DNA of 64,000 bases from Pseudomonadota bacterium (GTDB taxonomy: Bacteria > Pseudomonadota > Gammaproteobacteria > Steroidobacterales > Woeseiaceae): the NCBI GenBank assembly GCA_022563195.1, contig JADFNV010000015.1:657-64656 (forward strand), in the 5' to 3' direction. The first letter of the stretch is position 1. Every line of letters begins with the position of its first letter. The position numbers and the translations under genes are program-made. Shown here piece after piece: positions 10,018 to 20,358 of this stretch. Under the pieces are notes generated by a model. It made no database searches. It saw only the letters and a list, made by a program, of their open reading frames with translations, and was not told where the DNA came from.

Positions 10018-11322
10018 TTACGCGGCGGCGGCCGTGGGATCATCGATGATGCTGCGGCCGTGATTACGAACCATATAGTCGAACTCTTCATAGAAGTGTT
10101 TCAGGAAACTCTGCACGGGCCAGGCCGCCGCATCGCCAAGCGCACAAATCGTGTGTCCTTCAATCTTGTTGGCCACATCCAGCAATTTGGCAAGATCATC
10201 ATCCTGACCTTGGCCGTCGACGATACGAGTCAACATCCGATACAACCAGCCTGTGCCTTCGCGGCAGGGTGTGCACTGGCCACAGGATTCGGCCATGTAA
10301 AATCTGGCTATGCGACGCAGCATGTTCACCATACAGGTCGTCTCGTCCATGACCACGACCGCACCCGTGCCGAATGACGATCCAGCGTCCTTTAGTGAGT
10401 TGTAATCCATTGTGCAGTTCATGATGATTTCGCCAGGCAACACCGGTACTGACGATCCGCCAGGAATTACGGCCTTCAGTTTGCGACCGTTCAGCATGCC
10501 GCCACTGATTTCGAGCAACTCGGTGAACGGAATGCCCATTGGCAGTTCGAAGTTGCCGGGTTTTTGCACATGTCCGGATACCGAAAACAGTGCGGTACCA
10601 CCGGATCCGTCCGGACCCAGACCGGAGAACCAGGCTGCGCCGTTGCGGATGATCGCGGGAACACTGGCAAGGCTCTGCGTGTTGTTGATTGTGGTGGGTT
10701 TGCCGTACAGACCATAATGTGCCGGAAAGGGTGGCTTGAACCGCGGCATGCCTTGCCGGCCTTCCAGCGATTCGAGCAATGCCGTTTCCTCGCCACAAAT
10801 GTAGGCCCCGGCGCCGACAAAGGTATGCAAGTCGAAATCGATACCCGATCCCTGAATGTTTTTGCCGAGCAGTCCGGCTGCGCAGGCATCCTGCACCGCT
10901 GCCTCAAAACGTGGCACCGGTTCGTCTATGAACTCCCCGCGAATGTAATTGTAGGCTACCGTGGCACCCATCGCATACGCGGCTATGGCCATGCCTTCGA
11001 CGAGTGCATGCGGGTTATAACGCAGCACTTCCCGGTCATGACAGGTACCCGGTTCGCTCTCGTCAGAATTACAGACCAGGTATTTTTGTCCAGGTGCCGT
11101 GCGCGGCATGAAGCTCCATTTTAGTCCGGTCGGAAAGCCCGCACCGCCACGTCCACGCAGCCCCGACGCCTTAACCTCTTCGATGATCTGATCCGGCGTC
11201 AGCTCACCTGCCAGCACTTTGCGCCAGGCCTTGTAGCCATCGTGATTTTCGTAGGTCGCCAGCGTCCACGAGTCCTCCGAATCCATCGTATTGAAACAAA
11301 CCAGATTTTGTTCCCAGGCCAT
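10018..11322 (-). CDS. nuoF: NADH-quinone oxidoreductase subunit F
   Basis: NuoF binds NADH and FMN and starts electron transfer in complex I. The FMN/NADH glycine-rich motif GLRGRGGAGFPTGLKW lies near residues 54-69. A second glycine-rich stretch follows at GAGAYICGEETALLES. The N3 [4Fe-4S] ligands are in ESCGQCTPCREGTGW near residue 350 plus a downstream Cys. The 434-aa length is normal. The start overlaps the nuoE stop. Confidence 0.98.
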   Translation of the reverse strand: MAWEQNLVCFNTMDSEDSWTLATYENHDGYKAWRKVLAGELTPDQIIEEVKASGLRGRGGAGFPTGLKWSFMPRTAPGQKYLVCNSDESEPGTCHDREVLRYNPHALVEGMAIAAYAMGATVAYNYIRGEFIDEPVPRFEAAVQDACAAGLLGKNIQGSGIDFDLHTFVGAGAYICGEETALLESLEGRQGMPRFKPPFPAHYGLYGKPTTINNTQSLASVPAIIRNGAAWFSGLGPDGSGGTALFSVSGHVQKPGNFELPMGIPFTELLEISGGMLNGRKLKAVIPGGSSVPVLPGEIIMNCTMDYNSLKDAGSSFGTGAVVVMDETTCMVNMLRRIARFYMAESCGQCTPCREGTGWLYRMLTRIVDGQGQDDDLAKLLDVANKIEGHTICALGDAAAWPVQSFLKHFYEEFDYMVRNHGRSIIDDPTAAAA

Positions 11323-11813
11323 CAGTCGAGACCGTCCAGAATGTGATCAATGCGATCGTTGGTCAGGTTTTCGTGGTATTTGTGATCGACCATCATCATG
11401 GGCGCACCACAGCAGGCAGCCAGGCATTCCTCTTCGCGCTTGAGGTATATGCGGCCGTCAGGCGTGCTTTCGCCCAACTTGATGCCGAGCTTCTTCTCCA
11501 CATGCGCGACGACGTCGTCGGCGCCTCGAAGCATGCACGAGATATTGGTACAAATTGCCACGTTGTGCCGACCAACCGGGCGCGTCTGAAACATCGAATA
11601 AAATGTCCCGACTTCGTAGACCTGGATCGGCGGCAGTTCGAGGTACTCCGCGACCGCGTTCATCAGTTCCGCTGTCAGGAACCCGTCATTTTCATGCTGC
11701 ACAGCAACCAAGGCACCGATAACGGCCGAACGCTGTTTTCCTTCTGGAAAGCGTGCCTTCAGGAGATCGATTTCTTGCGTCACATGATCGGACAGCGGAA
11801 TGGAAGCGCTCAT
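11322..11813 (-). CDS. nuoE: NADH-quinone oxidoreductase subunit E
   Basis: NuoE is the thioredoxin-fold [2Fe-2S] (N1a) subunit next to NuoF. The four ligands fall in the expected pattern: a Cys pair in [10 protein letters not shown] near residue 87 and a second pair in [12 protein letters not shown] near residue 128. Length (163 aa) is normal. It overlaps nuoD and nuoF by one to four bases, a tightly packed operon layout. Confidence 0.97.
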   Translation of the reverse strand: MSASIPLSDHVTQEIDLLKARFPEGKQRSAVIGALVAVQHENDGFLTAELMNAVAEYLELPPIQVYEVGTFYSMFQTRPVGRHNVAICTNISCMLRGADDVVAHVEKKLGIKLGESTPDGRIYLKREEECLAACCGAPMMMVDHKYHENLTNDRIDHILDGLD

Positions 11814-13063
11814 CGATCTATCTCACCAAATACGATGTCCTGCGTGCCGATGACGGCGACAACATCGGCCAGCATATGCCCTTCGACCATTTCCGACATC
11901 GCCGCAAGATGTGCGAATCCGGCTGCCCGGATCTTGACGCGAAAGGGCTTGTTGGCGCCGTCTGAAATGATATAGACGCCAAACTCGCCCTTGGGATGCT
12001 CGATCGCCGCATAGGATTCGCCCTCGGGCACGCAGTAGCCTTCAGTAAACAGTTTGAAATGATGAATAAGCGACTCCATATCGTCTTTCATCTCAATGCG
12101 CTTGGGTGCGACGACCTTGTAATCATCGAGCATTACCGGCCCCGAGTTAGTGCGCAGCCAGTCGATGCATTGCCGGACAATTCGGTTGGACTGTCGCATC
12201 TCCTCGACGCGAACAAGGTAACGGTCGTAGCAGTCGCCATTCGTGCCAATCGGAATATCGAAGTCCATCTGATCGTAGACTTCGTAGGGCTGTTTCTTGC
12301 GTAAATCCCATTCGACGCCTGAACCGCGCAACATCGGTCCCGAGAAACCCAGTTGCATCGCCCTCTCCGGGGTGACGACTGCAATGTTGACCGTACGCTG
12401 TTTCCAGATTCGGTTGTCGGTAAGGAGCGTTTCGTATTCGTCCACGCAGGCTGGAAATTTGTCGGTGAACGCCTCGATGAAATCCAGCAGTGATCCAGCG
12501 CGATTCGCGTTCATGCGGTCGATTTCTTTCTTGCTGCGAAACTTCGACTGCTGATACTTCGGCATCGAATCAGGAAGATCTCGATACACGCCACCGGGCC
12601 GGTAGTATGTCGCGTGCATGCGCGTACCGGACACCGCCTCGTAGCAATCCATGAGGTCCTCGCGCTCACGAAAGCAATACAGGAAAATCGTCATCGCACC
12701 GATGTCGAGCCCGTGTGCGCCGAGCCACATCAGGTGATTCAGGATTCGCGTAATTTCATCAAACATCACACGTATATATTGGGCTCGGATCGGCACCGTG
12801 ATGCCCAGCAGTTTTTCTATGGCCAGGACGTAGCCGTGCTCGTTACACATCATCGAAACGTAGTCGAGCCGATCCATGTAGCCGATGCTCTGATTGTAAG
12901 GCTTGGATTCTGCGAGCTTCTCTGTCGCACGATGCAGCAAACCGATGTGCGGGTCCGCCCTGTGGATGACCTCTCCGTCGAGCTCAAGAATCAATCTGAG
13001 CACGCCATGTGCGGCCGGATGTTGCGGCCCGAAGTTCATGGTGTAGGTCTGGATCTCAGTCAT
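11810..13063 (-). CDS. nuoD: NADH-quinone oxidoreductase subunit D
   Basis: NuoD (49-kDa type) forms the quinone-reducing site with NuoB. I chose the internal ATG that gives [20 protein letters not shown], because the ORF track's 39 extra residues lie antisense to nothing conserved and overlap nuoC. The [13 protein letters not shown] loop (quinone-site His) and [11 protein letters not shown] are conserved. Length from this start is 417 aa, as expected for a stand-alone NuoD; NuoC and NuoD are not fused as in enterics. It overlaps nuoC by 8 bases. Confidence 0.97.
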   Translation of the reverse strand: MTEIQTYTMNFGPQHPAAHGVLRLILELDGEVIHRADPHIGLLHRATEKLAESKPYNQSIGYMDRLDYVSMMCNEHGYVLAIEKLLGITVPIRAQYIRVMFDEITRILNHLMWLGAHGLDIGAMTIFLYCFREREDLMDCYEAVSGTRMHATYYRPGGVYRDLPDSMPKYQQSKFRSKKEIDRMNANRAGSLLDFIEAFTDKFPACVDEYETLLTDNRIWKQRTVNIAVVTPERAMQLGFSGPMLRGSGVEWDLRKKQPYEVYDQMDFDIPIGTNGDCYDRYLVRVEEMRQSNRIVRQCIDWLRTNSGPVMLDDYKVVAPKRIEMKDDMESLIHHFKLFTEGYCVPEGESYAAIEHPKGEFGVYIISDGANKPFRVKIRAAGFAHLAAMSEMVEGHMLADVVAVIGTQDIVFGEIDR

Positions 13064-13757
13064 CGCCGGATCTCTTAAGATCTGCCGTGTAGCGGTTGTC
13101 GTCACGTATGACCTTCGGCACCAGTGTGCGGGGTTCGATGCTGACTGGCTGATACACAACGCGGCCTTTCTCCGCGTCATAAATTACTTCGACGTTGCCA
13201 ATCAGTGGGAAATCTTTGCGGAACGGATGACCGATAAAACCGTAGTCGGTCAATATTCTTCGCAGGTCCGGATGCCCTTCGAACAAAATACCATAGAGGT
13301 CAAACGCCTCGCGCTCGAACCAGTTGGCCGAATTCCAGATATCGACAACCGATCTGATGATCGGTGGATTTTCCGGTCCGGTATATACACGCATGCGCAG
13401 ACGAATATTATGCTGCAACGACAACAGGTGATACACAACGGCAAAACGGCGCGGGTCAAACTCATCAGCTTCGTCGAGTATCACTGCTTCGCGTTCGACG
13501 CCACGACTGAAGCCGGTCTCGGTTGCGCTTGACCCCGTCCACTCGCTACTGCCATAGCTCAAGTAGTCGACGCCACAAACGTCCATCAGCATTTCAAAGC
13601 CGAATGCGGCCTCGTTTCTCAATGCTGTGGCGACTGCGAGCAGATTTTCCTTGTCGACCTCTATCGTCAGCTCACCACAAATCGACGGGACAAATTCCAG
13701 TTGTTCGCCGAAGCGCTCATCCAACCGAGCCGCCAATGTCTCGTATGCATCGCTCAT
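13056..13757 (-). CDS. nuoC: NADH-quinone oxidoreductase subunit C
   Basis: NuoC (30-kDa type) is a structural subunit of the peripheral arm. The chosen start is the ATG giving [17 protein letters not shown] just after the nuoB stop; the upstream extension in the ORF track overlaps nuoB and is not conserved. The signature [24 protein letters not shown] is recognisable in two parts near residues 145-175 ([24 protein letters not shown]). Length is 233 aa. Confidence 0.96.
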   Translation of the reverse strand: MSDAYETLAARLDERFGEQLEFVPSICGELTIEVDKENLLAVATALRNEAAFGFEMLMDVCGVDYLSYGSSEWTGSSATETGFSRGVEREAVILDEADEFDPRRFAVVYHLLSLQHNIRLRMRVYTGPENPPIIRSVVDIWNSANWFEREAFDLYGILFEGHPDLRRILTDYGFIGHPFRKDFPLIGNVEVIYDAEKGRVVYQPVSIEPRTLVPKVIRDDNRYTADLKRSGDD

Positions 13758-13765
13758 ATTCGGTC

Positions 13766-14320
13766 TTATCTGGCAATCGTGCTGGTACGACGAATTTTGT
13801 TTTGCAGCTGCATCAGTCCGTAGATCAGGGCTTCGGCCGTCGGCGGACAACCTGGCACATACACATCGACCGGAACGATACGGTCACAACCCCGTACCAC
13901 GGCGTATGAGTAATGATAGTAACCTCCTCCATTCGCGCATGATCCCATGGATACGACCCAACGGGGCTCAGGCATTTGGTCATAGACTTTTCTGAGCGCC
14001 GGAGCCATTTTGTTTGTCAGTGTGCCGGCGACAATCATGCAATCTGACTGGCGCGGGCTCGGTCGGAAAATGATACCGAATCGGTCCAGGTCATAACGTG
14101 ATGCGCCGGCCTGCATCATTTCCACGGCACAGCAGGCCAATCCAAAAGTCATCGGCCACAACGAACCCGTTCTTGCCCAGTTCATTACGGCATCGATGCT
14201 GGTGACAACAAATCCCTTCTCTTGCAGGCTTTGGTCGGCGTCGTCTGCGGCATCGCTCGTTGCGGGTGCCCCGGCATCAGCACTATTTGCTAGTCCCACT
14301 CGAGAGCTCCTTTCTTCCAT
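13766..14320 (-). CDS. nuoB: NADH-quinone oxidoreductase subunit B
   Basis: NuoB carries cluster N2, the last iron-sulfur centre before quinone. The ligands are visible as the tandem cysteines in [12 protein letters not shown], a Cys in [15 protein letters not shown] and a Cys in [11 protein letters not shown]. The 184-aa protein has a short acidic, alanine-rich N-terminal extension (about 30 aa) before the conserved core. It overlaps nuoA by 31 bases in another frame, or starts a little later; the core begins near [16 protein letters not shown]. Confidence 0.97.
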   Translation of the reverse strand: MEERSSRVGLANSADAGAPATSDAADDADQSLQEKGFVVTSIDAVMNWARTGSLWPMTFGLACCAVEMMQAGASRYDLDRFGIIFRPSPRQSDCMIVAGTLTNKMAPALRKVYDQMPEPRWVVSMGSCANGGGYYHYSYAVVRGCDRIVPVDVYVPGCPPTAEALIYGLMQLQNKIRRTSTIAR

Positions 14321-14646
14321 TCATAAATGAAACCGACCACAAGGATGGCAAGAAACAGAGCCATTGATATCAGCCCGAAACGGCCAACGGTGTCGAGCGA
14401 GATCGCCCAGGGAAACAGGAAGGCAATCTCGAGGTCGAAAATGATGAAGAGAATGGCGACAAGGTAATACCGCACATCAAATTTCGTGCGTGAGTCATCA
14501 AACGGTTCGAAGCCGCATTCGTAAGGCGACAGCTTTTCGTCGTCCTTCGTGCCTGTACCAAAAAGGAAGCCCAGCGCGAGCAACGCCACACCGATGCCTC
14601 CTGCAACGCCGAGGAAAACCAATATTGGAAAGTACTCTTGCAGCAT
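14290..14646 (-). CDS. nuoA: NADH-quinone oxidoreductase subunit A
   Basis: NuoA is a three-span membrane subunit near the quinone channel. The 118-aa protein carries the conserved loop [20 protein letters not shown] near residue 45 and the acidic second span motif [12 protein letters not shown]. It is the first gene of the nuo operon; a weak -10 like TACAAT lies on the minus strand about 40 bases upstream, without a convincing -35, so read-through from the secG/tRNA-Leu side is also possible. Confidence 0.97.
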   Translation of the reverse strand: MLQEYFPILVFLGVAGGIGVALLALGFLFGTGTKDDEKLSPYECGFEPFDDSRTKFDVRYYLVAILFIIFDLEIAFLFPWAISLDTVGRFGLISMALFLAILVVGFIYEWKKGALEWD

Positions 14647-14732
14647 TGACGAATACGACTCTCGAATCAGCGAGCGTATTGTATCAGTGTGGTGCGTCCG
14701 GAATACACCCGTCTATGGGAAGTATTGAAACT

Positions 14733-14817
14733 TGGTGCTCTGGGCGAGACTCGAACTCGCACGGCTTTCGCCACTGCCCCCTCAAGACAGCGTGTCTACC
14801 AATTCCACCACCAGAGC
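14733..14817 (-). tRNA. tRNA-Leu (GAG)
   Basis: This 85-nt class II tRNA has a long variable arm and CCA encoded. The acceptor GCTCTGG pairs with CCAGAGC. The anticodon stem CTGTC/GGCAG closes the loop TTGAGGG, so the anticodon is GAG (Leu). The position between secG and nuoA is the usual one in many gammaproteobacteria, which supports the call. A perfect hairpin repeat sits immediately upstream. Confidence 0.97.
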
Positions 14818-14823
14818 ATAACT

Positions 14824-14856
14824 AGTACTCCGTCAAGGTGATATTGACGGAGTACT
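14824..14856. repeat. 33-bp palindromic hairpin repeat, copy 1 of 3
   Basis: The arms AGTACTCCGTCAA and TTGACGGAGTACT are perfectly complementary around the 7-base loop GGTGATA. It lies in the secG/tRNA-Leu gap, 7 bases before the tRNA 5' end and about 24 bases after the secG stop. The core CCGTCAA-N7-TTGACGG recurs at 53,793 and 57,425 with nearly the same loop, so this is a dispersed intergenic element. No T-tract follows on either strand, which argues against an ordinary terminator. Confidence 0.85.
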
Positions 14857-14879
14857 TGCCTGTAGGATTGAAAGCAGGA

Positions 14880-15299
14880 TCACTGGCTTTCGTCGTCGGA
14901 CGCCGGCTCTTCCTCGAGCGCCGGCCAATCCCCTGTGTCTTCTACTGGGTCCAGCGATGGCATGTCCGAATCCGGTGCTTCATCGACACTGGCAGGTGCC
15001 TCGCCGGTATCGGTTTCGACCACCGTCGCGTCCTCGAGCAAACTCTCAGGAGATGTCGAGCGCTGGCTACTAAGGTAAGCGAGCGTCAGGCTGCTTGCGA
15101 AAAACGCTGTTGCCAGCACCGCGGTTGCGCGCGAGAAAAAACTCGATGCGCCGCGAGAGCCAAAAACCGTGCCCGACGCACCGGCGCCAAACGCGGCACC
15201 CGCATCGGCACCCTTGCCCCGCTGCAGCAAAACCAGGGCGATAATGCTGAGGGCAATTACCGTATGCGTAATTAGTACAAATTTCTGAATTGTTTCCAT
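14880..15299 (-). CDS. secG: preprotein translocase subunit SecG
   Basis: SecG is the small accessory subunit of the SecYEG channel. The start giving METIQKFVLITHTVIAL was chosen over the ORF-track start, which runs into tpiA. Two membrane spans flank the glycine-rich, conserved loop (LVLLQRGKGADAGAAFGAG, then FGSRGASSFFSRAT). The protein is 139 aa with a long acidic, Ser/Pro/Asp-rich C-terminal tail that is low-complexity and variable in the family. It lies 7 bases after tpiA. Confidence 0.95.
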   Translation of the reverse strand: METIQKFVLITHTVIALSIIALVLLQRGKGADAGAAFGAGASGTVFGSRGASSFFSRATAVLATAFFASSLTLAYLSSQRSTSPESLLEDATVVETDTGEAPASVDEAPDSDMPSLDPVEDTGDWPALEEEPASDDESQ

Positions 15300-15306
15300 C
15301 TGATCC

Positions 15307-16065
15307 TCAAATCCCTGCGGCCGCTTGGGCGATCGCCAGGAAATCATCTGCCTTAAGCGACGCGCCTCCGATCAGCCCGCCGTCAATGTCCGGCATCGAA
15401 AATAAACCCGCCGCATTGTCGCCTTTCACGCTGCCGCCGTACAAGATCTGCGTGGCTGCCCCGATGTCCGGGTCATGGCCCGCCATCACTGCCCTGATGT
15501 GACGATGCACGTCCTGTGCCTGTTCAGGGCTGGCCGTCTTGCCGGTCCCGATCGCCCAGACCGGTTCGTAGGCCACGACTGCCGTGGCAAAACCGCCGAT
15601 ACCCACAGTGTCAACCACGGCGGCGAGTTGCTCATCGATAACCGACTCCGTATTACCCGATTCGCGTTGTTCCAGTGTTTCACCGACACATAAAATCGGC
15701 TTCAATCCGGCACCGATTGCAGCCTTGAACTTCGCGGCCACTGCGGCGCTTGACTCGCCATACGATGCCCGGCGTTCGGAATGTCCGACGATAACGTATT
15801 CACAACCGGCATCGACGAGCATGGCCGGCGCGATTTCGCCTGTATACGCTCCCGCCTCGTACTCGGCCACGGTTTGCGCACCGAGCGATACGGTACTCCC
15901 TTTAATCTGCGCCGCAACGGCTGCAAGATAAGGAAACGGGGGGCAGATCACCAATCTGACCCTGTTGGATGCCGGCGCTCCCGCCAGAATCCCTGAAACG
16001 AGTTCATCATTGCTCGCTGTGTCGCCGTTCATTTTCCAATTTCCGGCGACCAGAAAATCTCGCAT
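15307..16065 (-). CDS. tpiA: triosephosphate isomerase
   Basis: TpiA interconverts dihydroxyacetone phosphate and glyceraldehyde 3-phosphate in glycolysis and gluconeogenesis. The start MRDFLVAGNWKMNG places the substrate-binding Asn/Lys at residues 9-11. The catalytic His is in VGHSERRA (about residue 92) and the catalytic Glu in VAYEPVWAIGTGKTA (about residue 164). The phosphate-binding YGGSVK is also present. Length is 252 aa. It is followed by secG, the standard order in this class. Confidence 0.98.
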   Translation of the reverse strand: MRDFLVAGNWKMNGDTASNDELVSGILAGAPASNRVRLVICPPFPYLAAVAAQIKGSTVSLGAQTVAEYEAGAYTGEIAPAMLVDAGCEYVIVGHSERRASYGESSAAVAAKFKAAIGAGLKPILCVGETLEQRESGNTESVIDEQLAAVVDTVGIGGFATAVVAYEPVWAIGTGKTASPEQAQDVHRHIRAVMAGHDPDIGAATQILYGGSVKGDNAAGLFSMPDIDGGLIGGASLKADDFLAIAQAAAGI

Positions 16066-16166
16066 AAAGTGTAACCCCCAAGCACAAAAGGCGCGCAAGG
16101 ATACCGAGGCTAAACCGGCAAATCAATGCGCTGGCTGTCCTCATATCGAACAAATGTAACGGATTA

Positions 16167-17501
16167 CTAGGCTGCGGCCTCGGCGACGACCGCCGCGAGC
16201 CTCTCAGCCAGCGCGGCGACCTGATCACGGTCCTCACCTTCGACCATGACCCGGATCACGGATTCTGTGCCCGAGGCCCTCAGGACCACACGTCCGGTGT
16301 CTGCAAGCTCATCCTCAGCTGCAGCGACCGCCTCACGAATCAACTCGGACGCGTCCGGATCAAGCCGTTTGTCAGTGCGAACATTGACCATTGTCTGCGG
16401 ATACTTCGGCATTCCTGCCGCGAGCGCCGACAGTGACTCGCCTGTCTCCTTCATGATGGCAAGTATTTGCAGAGCGCACACGAGGCCATCGCCGGTCGTC
16501 GTCTGGTCGAGCATAATCATGTGTCCCGAGGTCTCGCCGCCGATGTTCCCGCCTGTTTTCTTCAGCGTTTCGAGGACATAACGATCGCCGACCTGGGCGC
16601 GGCAAAATTCTATCTGGGCCTTTCCAAGTGCGTGCTCCAGGCCGAGGTTACTCATCACAGTACCCACCACCGGGCCCGTAAGTCGGCCATCGCGATGCCG
16701 CGCAGTCGCCAGGATGTAGAGAAGCTGGTCGCCATCGATGAGGTTGCCTTCCGCATCGACCATGATGACGCGATCGCCGTCACCGTCGAGTGCGACGCCG
16801 ACGTCGGCCCGCACGGCCGGAACAGTCAGTTGCAGCAGCTCCGGATTCGTCGTTCCGCAGCCATCATTGATATTGCGGCCGTTTGGGGAGCAGCTAATCG
16901 GGATCATTTCGGCCCCGAGATTGGCCAGTGTTCTCGGACCGACTTTATATCCTGCACCGTTCGCGCCGTCAAAAACGATTTTGACGCCCTCCAGGCTCAG
17001 TTCCTCGGGAAAAGTCGAAACACAAAAATCCTGGTAGCGCTGCAAAGCCGTATCTATTCTCTTGGCTTTGCCGAGCGCACCCGATTCCCGCGTGATTGCA
17101 CGCTGTTCGAGGTGCGATTCGATTTCGAGTTCAACCTCGTCGCTAAGCTTGGAGCCGTTGCCATCAAAAAACTTGATGCCATTATCTTCGTAGCCGTTAT
17201 GTGAGGCACTGATGACGACTCCGAGGTCCGCTTTTAATTGCCGCGTCAACTGGGCAATGCCGGGCGTGGGCAAGGGCCCGAGCAACAGGACGTCAGCGCC
17301 GGCAGCTACAAAACCAGCCTCTAAAGCCGACTCAAACATGTAACCGGACAGTCGCGTGTCTTTGCCTATCAGTACGGTGCCGCCGCTGGGTACGAGTACC
17401 CGAGCCGCTGCACTGGCAAGTCGCATGGCAAAATCAGCCGTCATTGGATCTGTACCGACCTTGCCGCGCACTCCATCTGTACCGAATACTTTCTTGCTCA
17501 T
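16167..17501 (-). CDS. glmM: phosphoglucosamine mutase
   Basis: GlmM converts glucosamine 6-phosphate to glucosamine 1-phosphate for UDP-GlcNAc and so for peptidoglycan and LPS. The phosphoserine loop VISASHNGYEDNGIKFF lies near residue 100, the metal-binding DGDGDR near residue 240 and the sugar-binding GGETSGH near residue 325. Length is 444 aa. The start overlaps the folP stop by 4 bases, consistent with a folP-glmM unit. Confidence 0.98.
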   Translation of the reverse strand: MSKKVFGTDGVRGKVGTDPMTADFAMRLASAAARVLVPSGGTVLIGKDTRLSGYMFESALEAGFVAAGADVLLLGPLPTPGIAQLTRQLKADLGVVISASHNGYEDNGIKFFDGNGSKLSDEVELEIESHLEQRAITRESGALGKAKRIDTALQRYQDFCVSTFPEELSLEGVKIVFDGANGAGYKVGPRTLANLGAEMIPISCSPNGRNINDGCGTTNPELLQLTVPAVRADVGVALDGDGDRVIMVDAEGNLIDGDQLLYILATARHRDGRLTGPVVGTVMSNLGLEHALGKAQIEFCRAQVGDRYVLETLKKTGGNIGGETSGHMIMLDQTTTGDGLVCALQILAIMKETGESLSALAAGMPKYPQTMVNVRTDKRLDPDASELIREAVAAAEDELADTGRVVLRASGTESVIRVMVEGEDRDQVAALAERLAAVVAEAAA

Positions 17502-18328
17502 TGATTGTTTCCTGAATCGATAATGGCCTGGGTGACCTTCAATGCGTCGACCGTCTCAGCGACATCGTGGGCGCGAATAATTTGTGCGCCCTGCTGCACG
17601 GCCATTACGGCCGCGGCAATACTCGCCGGCAGACGATCGCTGACCTCCCGGCCGGTAATGAAACCCAGTGTCGACTTGCGTGAAACACCGATCAACACAG
17701 GGCAGCCAATATCCTGCAATTGTCGCAGATTGCCGAGTAACTCCAAATTGTGCTCCGTCGTCTTGCCAAAACCAAATCCCGGGTCAACCACGATCAGGTC
17801 TTGACCCAGTCCCGCGTCCCGGCATTGTGCCACGCGTTCCCGCAGGAACTGTGTGACTTCGGCCACAACATCGTCGTAGCGCGGATCCTCCTGCATCGTC
17901 CGTGGCTGCCCCTGCATGTGCATCAGGCAGACCGGCTGTTGCAGCTCCACTGCAGTCGCGAGCGCGCCATCCGCTTGCAGGGCCAACACATCATTAATCA
18001 TGCATGCCCCGGCTGCAACGGCGGCACGCATCACGGCAGGCTTGCTGGTATCGATCGACACGGGCACATCGAGCCGGTCGCAGATAAGTTCTATGATCGG
18101 GCCAATACGATCAATTTCTTCCTGCGCATTGACAGCAATCGCCCCTGGGCGTGTCGATTCGCCGCCCACATCAATGATCGCGGCGCCCTCGTTCGCCATG
18201 GCTTCGGCCTGCCGTAACGCGGATTCGAGCCCGGTGAATCTGCCACCATCCGAAAACGAATCCGGTGCCACGTTCAGGATACCCATAACGGCCGGGCAAT
18301 CGATTTCGAGCCGACCGAGCCGTAGCAT
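17498..18328 (-). CDS. folP: dihydropteroate synthase
   Basis: FolP condenses p-aminobenzoate with dihydropterin pyrophosphate in folate synthesis and is the sulfonamide target. The ATG at MLRLGRLEIDCPAVMGILNV was chosen because the 82 upstream residues of the track ORF overlap ftsH. Family motifs are GILNVAPDSFSDGG (about residue 16), GGESTRPGA (about residue 55), DVPVSIDTSKP and VDPGFGFGKT. The protein has 276 aa. It follows ftsH by about 40 bases. Confidence 0.96.
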   Translation of the reverse strand: MLRLGRLEIDCPAVMGILNVAPDSFSDGGRFTGLESALRQAEAMANEGAAIIDVGGESTRPGAIAVNAQEEIDRIGPIIELICDRLDVPVSIDTSKPAVMRAAVAAGACMINDVLALQADGALATAVELQQPVCLMHMQGQPRTMQEDPRYDDVVAEVTQFLRERVAQCRDAGLGQDLIVVDPGFGFGKTTEHNLELLGNLRQLQDIGCPVLIGVSRKSTLGFITGREVSDRLPASIAAAVMAVQQGAQIIRAHDVAETVDALKVTQAIIDSGNNQ

Positions 18329-18368
18329 GCTGAGAGTGGTGCTGGCCGTTTGGTCCCGGCGTAGCTGC

Positions 18369-20291
18369 CTAGTGTTCGCTGGCCGGCCCACCAATCGATC
18401 CCGTCGATTCGGCCCGCGGCTTGGACGAGTCTTCATCGGGCTTGGATTCTGGCAAATCATCCCAGTCCGCGGGCGGCTGCGGTTCCCTGCCCTCCATGAT
18501 GTCTTTGATCTGCGTCGCGTCGATCGTCTCGTATTTGACGAGCGCCGCCGACATCGCGTGCAGCTTGTCGACATTCTCCTTCAGTATTTTCTCGGCTTTC
18601 GCATAGTTCTGATCGATGATACGACGAACTTCTTCATCGATCGCGTGCGCCGTTTCGTCGGACACCTGTTTGTGCTTGGTCACAGAATGGCCAAGAAAAA
18701 TTTCACCCTCATCTTCGCTATAGGTCAGTGGACCAAGTCGCTCCGATAAGCCCCATTTGGTCACCATGTTGCGCGCTAATTCAGTCGCCCGTTCGATGTC
18801 GTTGGAGGCACCTGTCGTGACGCCGCCCGGCCCGAGGATCATTTCTTCGGCTATGCGACCGCCAAACAAGCTCGAAATCATACTCTCCACACGTTGCTTG
18901 GACATGCTGTAGCGATCTTCTTCGGGCAGGTACATCGTAATGCCGAGTGCCCGTCCTCGTGGAATGATCGACACTTTATAGACCGGGTCATGCTCCGGCA
19001 TGAGGTAACCCACGATCGTATGGCCGGCTTCGTGGAAAGACGTATTGAGCTTTTCCTGCTCGCTCATGACCATCGAGCGACGCTCGGCACCCATCATGAT
19101 CTTATCTTTGGCCTGGTCGAACTGCTGCATTTTGACAACACGCCCATTCATTCGTGCTGCAATCAGGGCGGCCTCGTTGACAAGATTTGCCAAATCGGCT
19201 CCCGAGAAGCCCGGCGTGCCCCTGGCAATCACGCTCGGAATGACGTCATCATCGAGCGGAACCTTGCGCATGTGCACTTTCAGGATCATTTCCCGGCCCC
19301 TGATGTCTGGCAAGGGCACGACAACCTGGCGGTCGAAACGCCCCGGTCGCAATAAGGCCGGATCGAGAACGTCGGGCCGGTTCGTTGCAGCGATGACAAT
19401 AACGCCCTCACTGCCTTCGAATCCGTCCATCTCGACGAGCAACTGATTTAGCGTTTGTTCACGCTCATCGTGGCCGCCGCCGAGTCCGGCGCCCCGGTGT
19501 CGCCCAACGGCATCGAGTTCATCGATAAAGATAATGCAGGGAGCCTGTTTCTTCGCCTGCTCAAACATATCGCGAACGCGCGATGCTCCCACACCGACGA
19601 ACATCTCGACGAAATCGGATCCCGAAATCGTGAAGAACGGTACATTTGCCTCGCCGGCAATTGCCCTGGCGAGCAAGGTCTTGCCGGTGCCCGGCGGACC
19701 AACCATGAGTAAGCCCTTGGGTATCTTGCCACCCAGGCGTTGAAACTTGCTCGGGTCTTTGAGAAATTCGACTATCTCGGCGACTTCGTCCTTCGCCTCA
19801 TCCACCCCGGCGACATCTGCGAATTTAATGCTGACCTGGTCCTCGCCAAGCAATCGCGCCTTGCTCTTGCCAAACGACATTGCGCCGCGGCCACCGGCGC
19901 CGCCTTGCATCTGGCGCATGAAATAAATCCACACACCGATGAGCAAAAGAATAGGAAAAGAACTGATCAGCAGCTGGCCGATCAGACTCTGTGATTTTGG
20001 TTCTGCCGCACCGAATTGAACGTCATTCTGGTCGAGAAGGCCGATCAAGGTATTGTTATCGGTCTCCGGACTGATTGTGTAGTACGCCAGCGGCTCCCGA
20101 ACGCCAAATCGAATTTTTTGGCCGTCAATCTCGGCTATCGCCACCTGTCCTGAACGAACTTGCTGGAGAAAATCCGAATAGTCCTTGGATTGTGGCTGGC
20201 CACCGCTGACGCCCGAAAGTCCCTGTACGACAGACAGGAGAACGACGATGATGACGATGAAGACAAGGATATTTTTGGTCAGATCATTCAA
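18369..20291 (-). CDS. ftsH: ATP-dependent zinc metalloprotease FtsH
   Basis: FtsH is a membrane-anchored AAA protease that degrades misfolded membrane proteins, sigma-32 and LpxC. Two N-terminal membrane spans flank a periplasmic loop. Walker A GPPGTGKT is near residue 198, Walker [11 protein letters not shown] follows, and the SRH contains [11 protein letters not shown]. The zinc motif HEAGH is near residue 417. Length is 640 aa with a C-terminal acidic/proline-rich tail. The ftsH-folP-glmM order is standard. Confidence 0.98.
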   Translation of the reverse strand: MNDLTKNILVFIVIIVVLLSVVQGLSGVSGGQPQSKDYSDFLQQVRSGQVAIAEIDGQKIRFGVREPLAYYTISPETDNNTLIGLLDQNDVQFGAAEPKSQSLIGQLLISSFPILLLIGVWIYFMRQMQGGAGGRGAMSFGKSKARLLGEDQVSIKFADVAGVDEAKDEVAEIVEFLKDPSKFQRLGGKIPKGLLMVGPPGTGKTLLARAIAGEANVPFFTISGSDFVEMFVGVGASRVRDMFEQAKKQAPCIIFIDELDAVGRHRGAGLGGGHDEREQTLNQLLVEMDGFEGSEGVIVIAATNRPDVLDPALLRPGRFDRQVVVPLPDIRGREMILKVHMRKVPLDDDVIPSVIARGTPGFSGADLANLVNEAALIAARMNGRVVKMQQFDQAKDKIMMGAERRSMVMSEQEKLNTSFHEAGHTIVGYLMPEHDPVYKVSIIPRGRALGITMYLPEEDRYSMSKQRVESMISSLFGGRIAEEMILGPGGVTTGASNDIERATELARNMVTKWGLSERLGPLTYSEDEGEIFLGHSVTKHKQVSDETAHAIDEEVRRIIDQNYAKAEKILKENVDKLHAMSAALVKYETIDATQIKDIMEGREPQPPADWDDLPESKPDEDSSKPRAESTGSIGGPASEH

Positions 20292-20358
20292 TTTCGGTTT
20301 CCGCGGCGGAATGCGCCAGAAATTAGTAAGTTAGCTGCTACTAAGCGTTTAGACACTA

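Noticed and set aside
16467-17204. Plus-strand ORF of 245 aa inside glmM
   Set aside because: Complete overlap with glmM, and no independent features.
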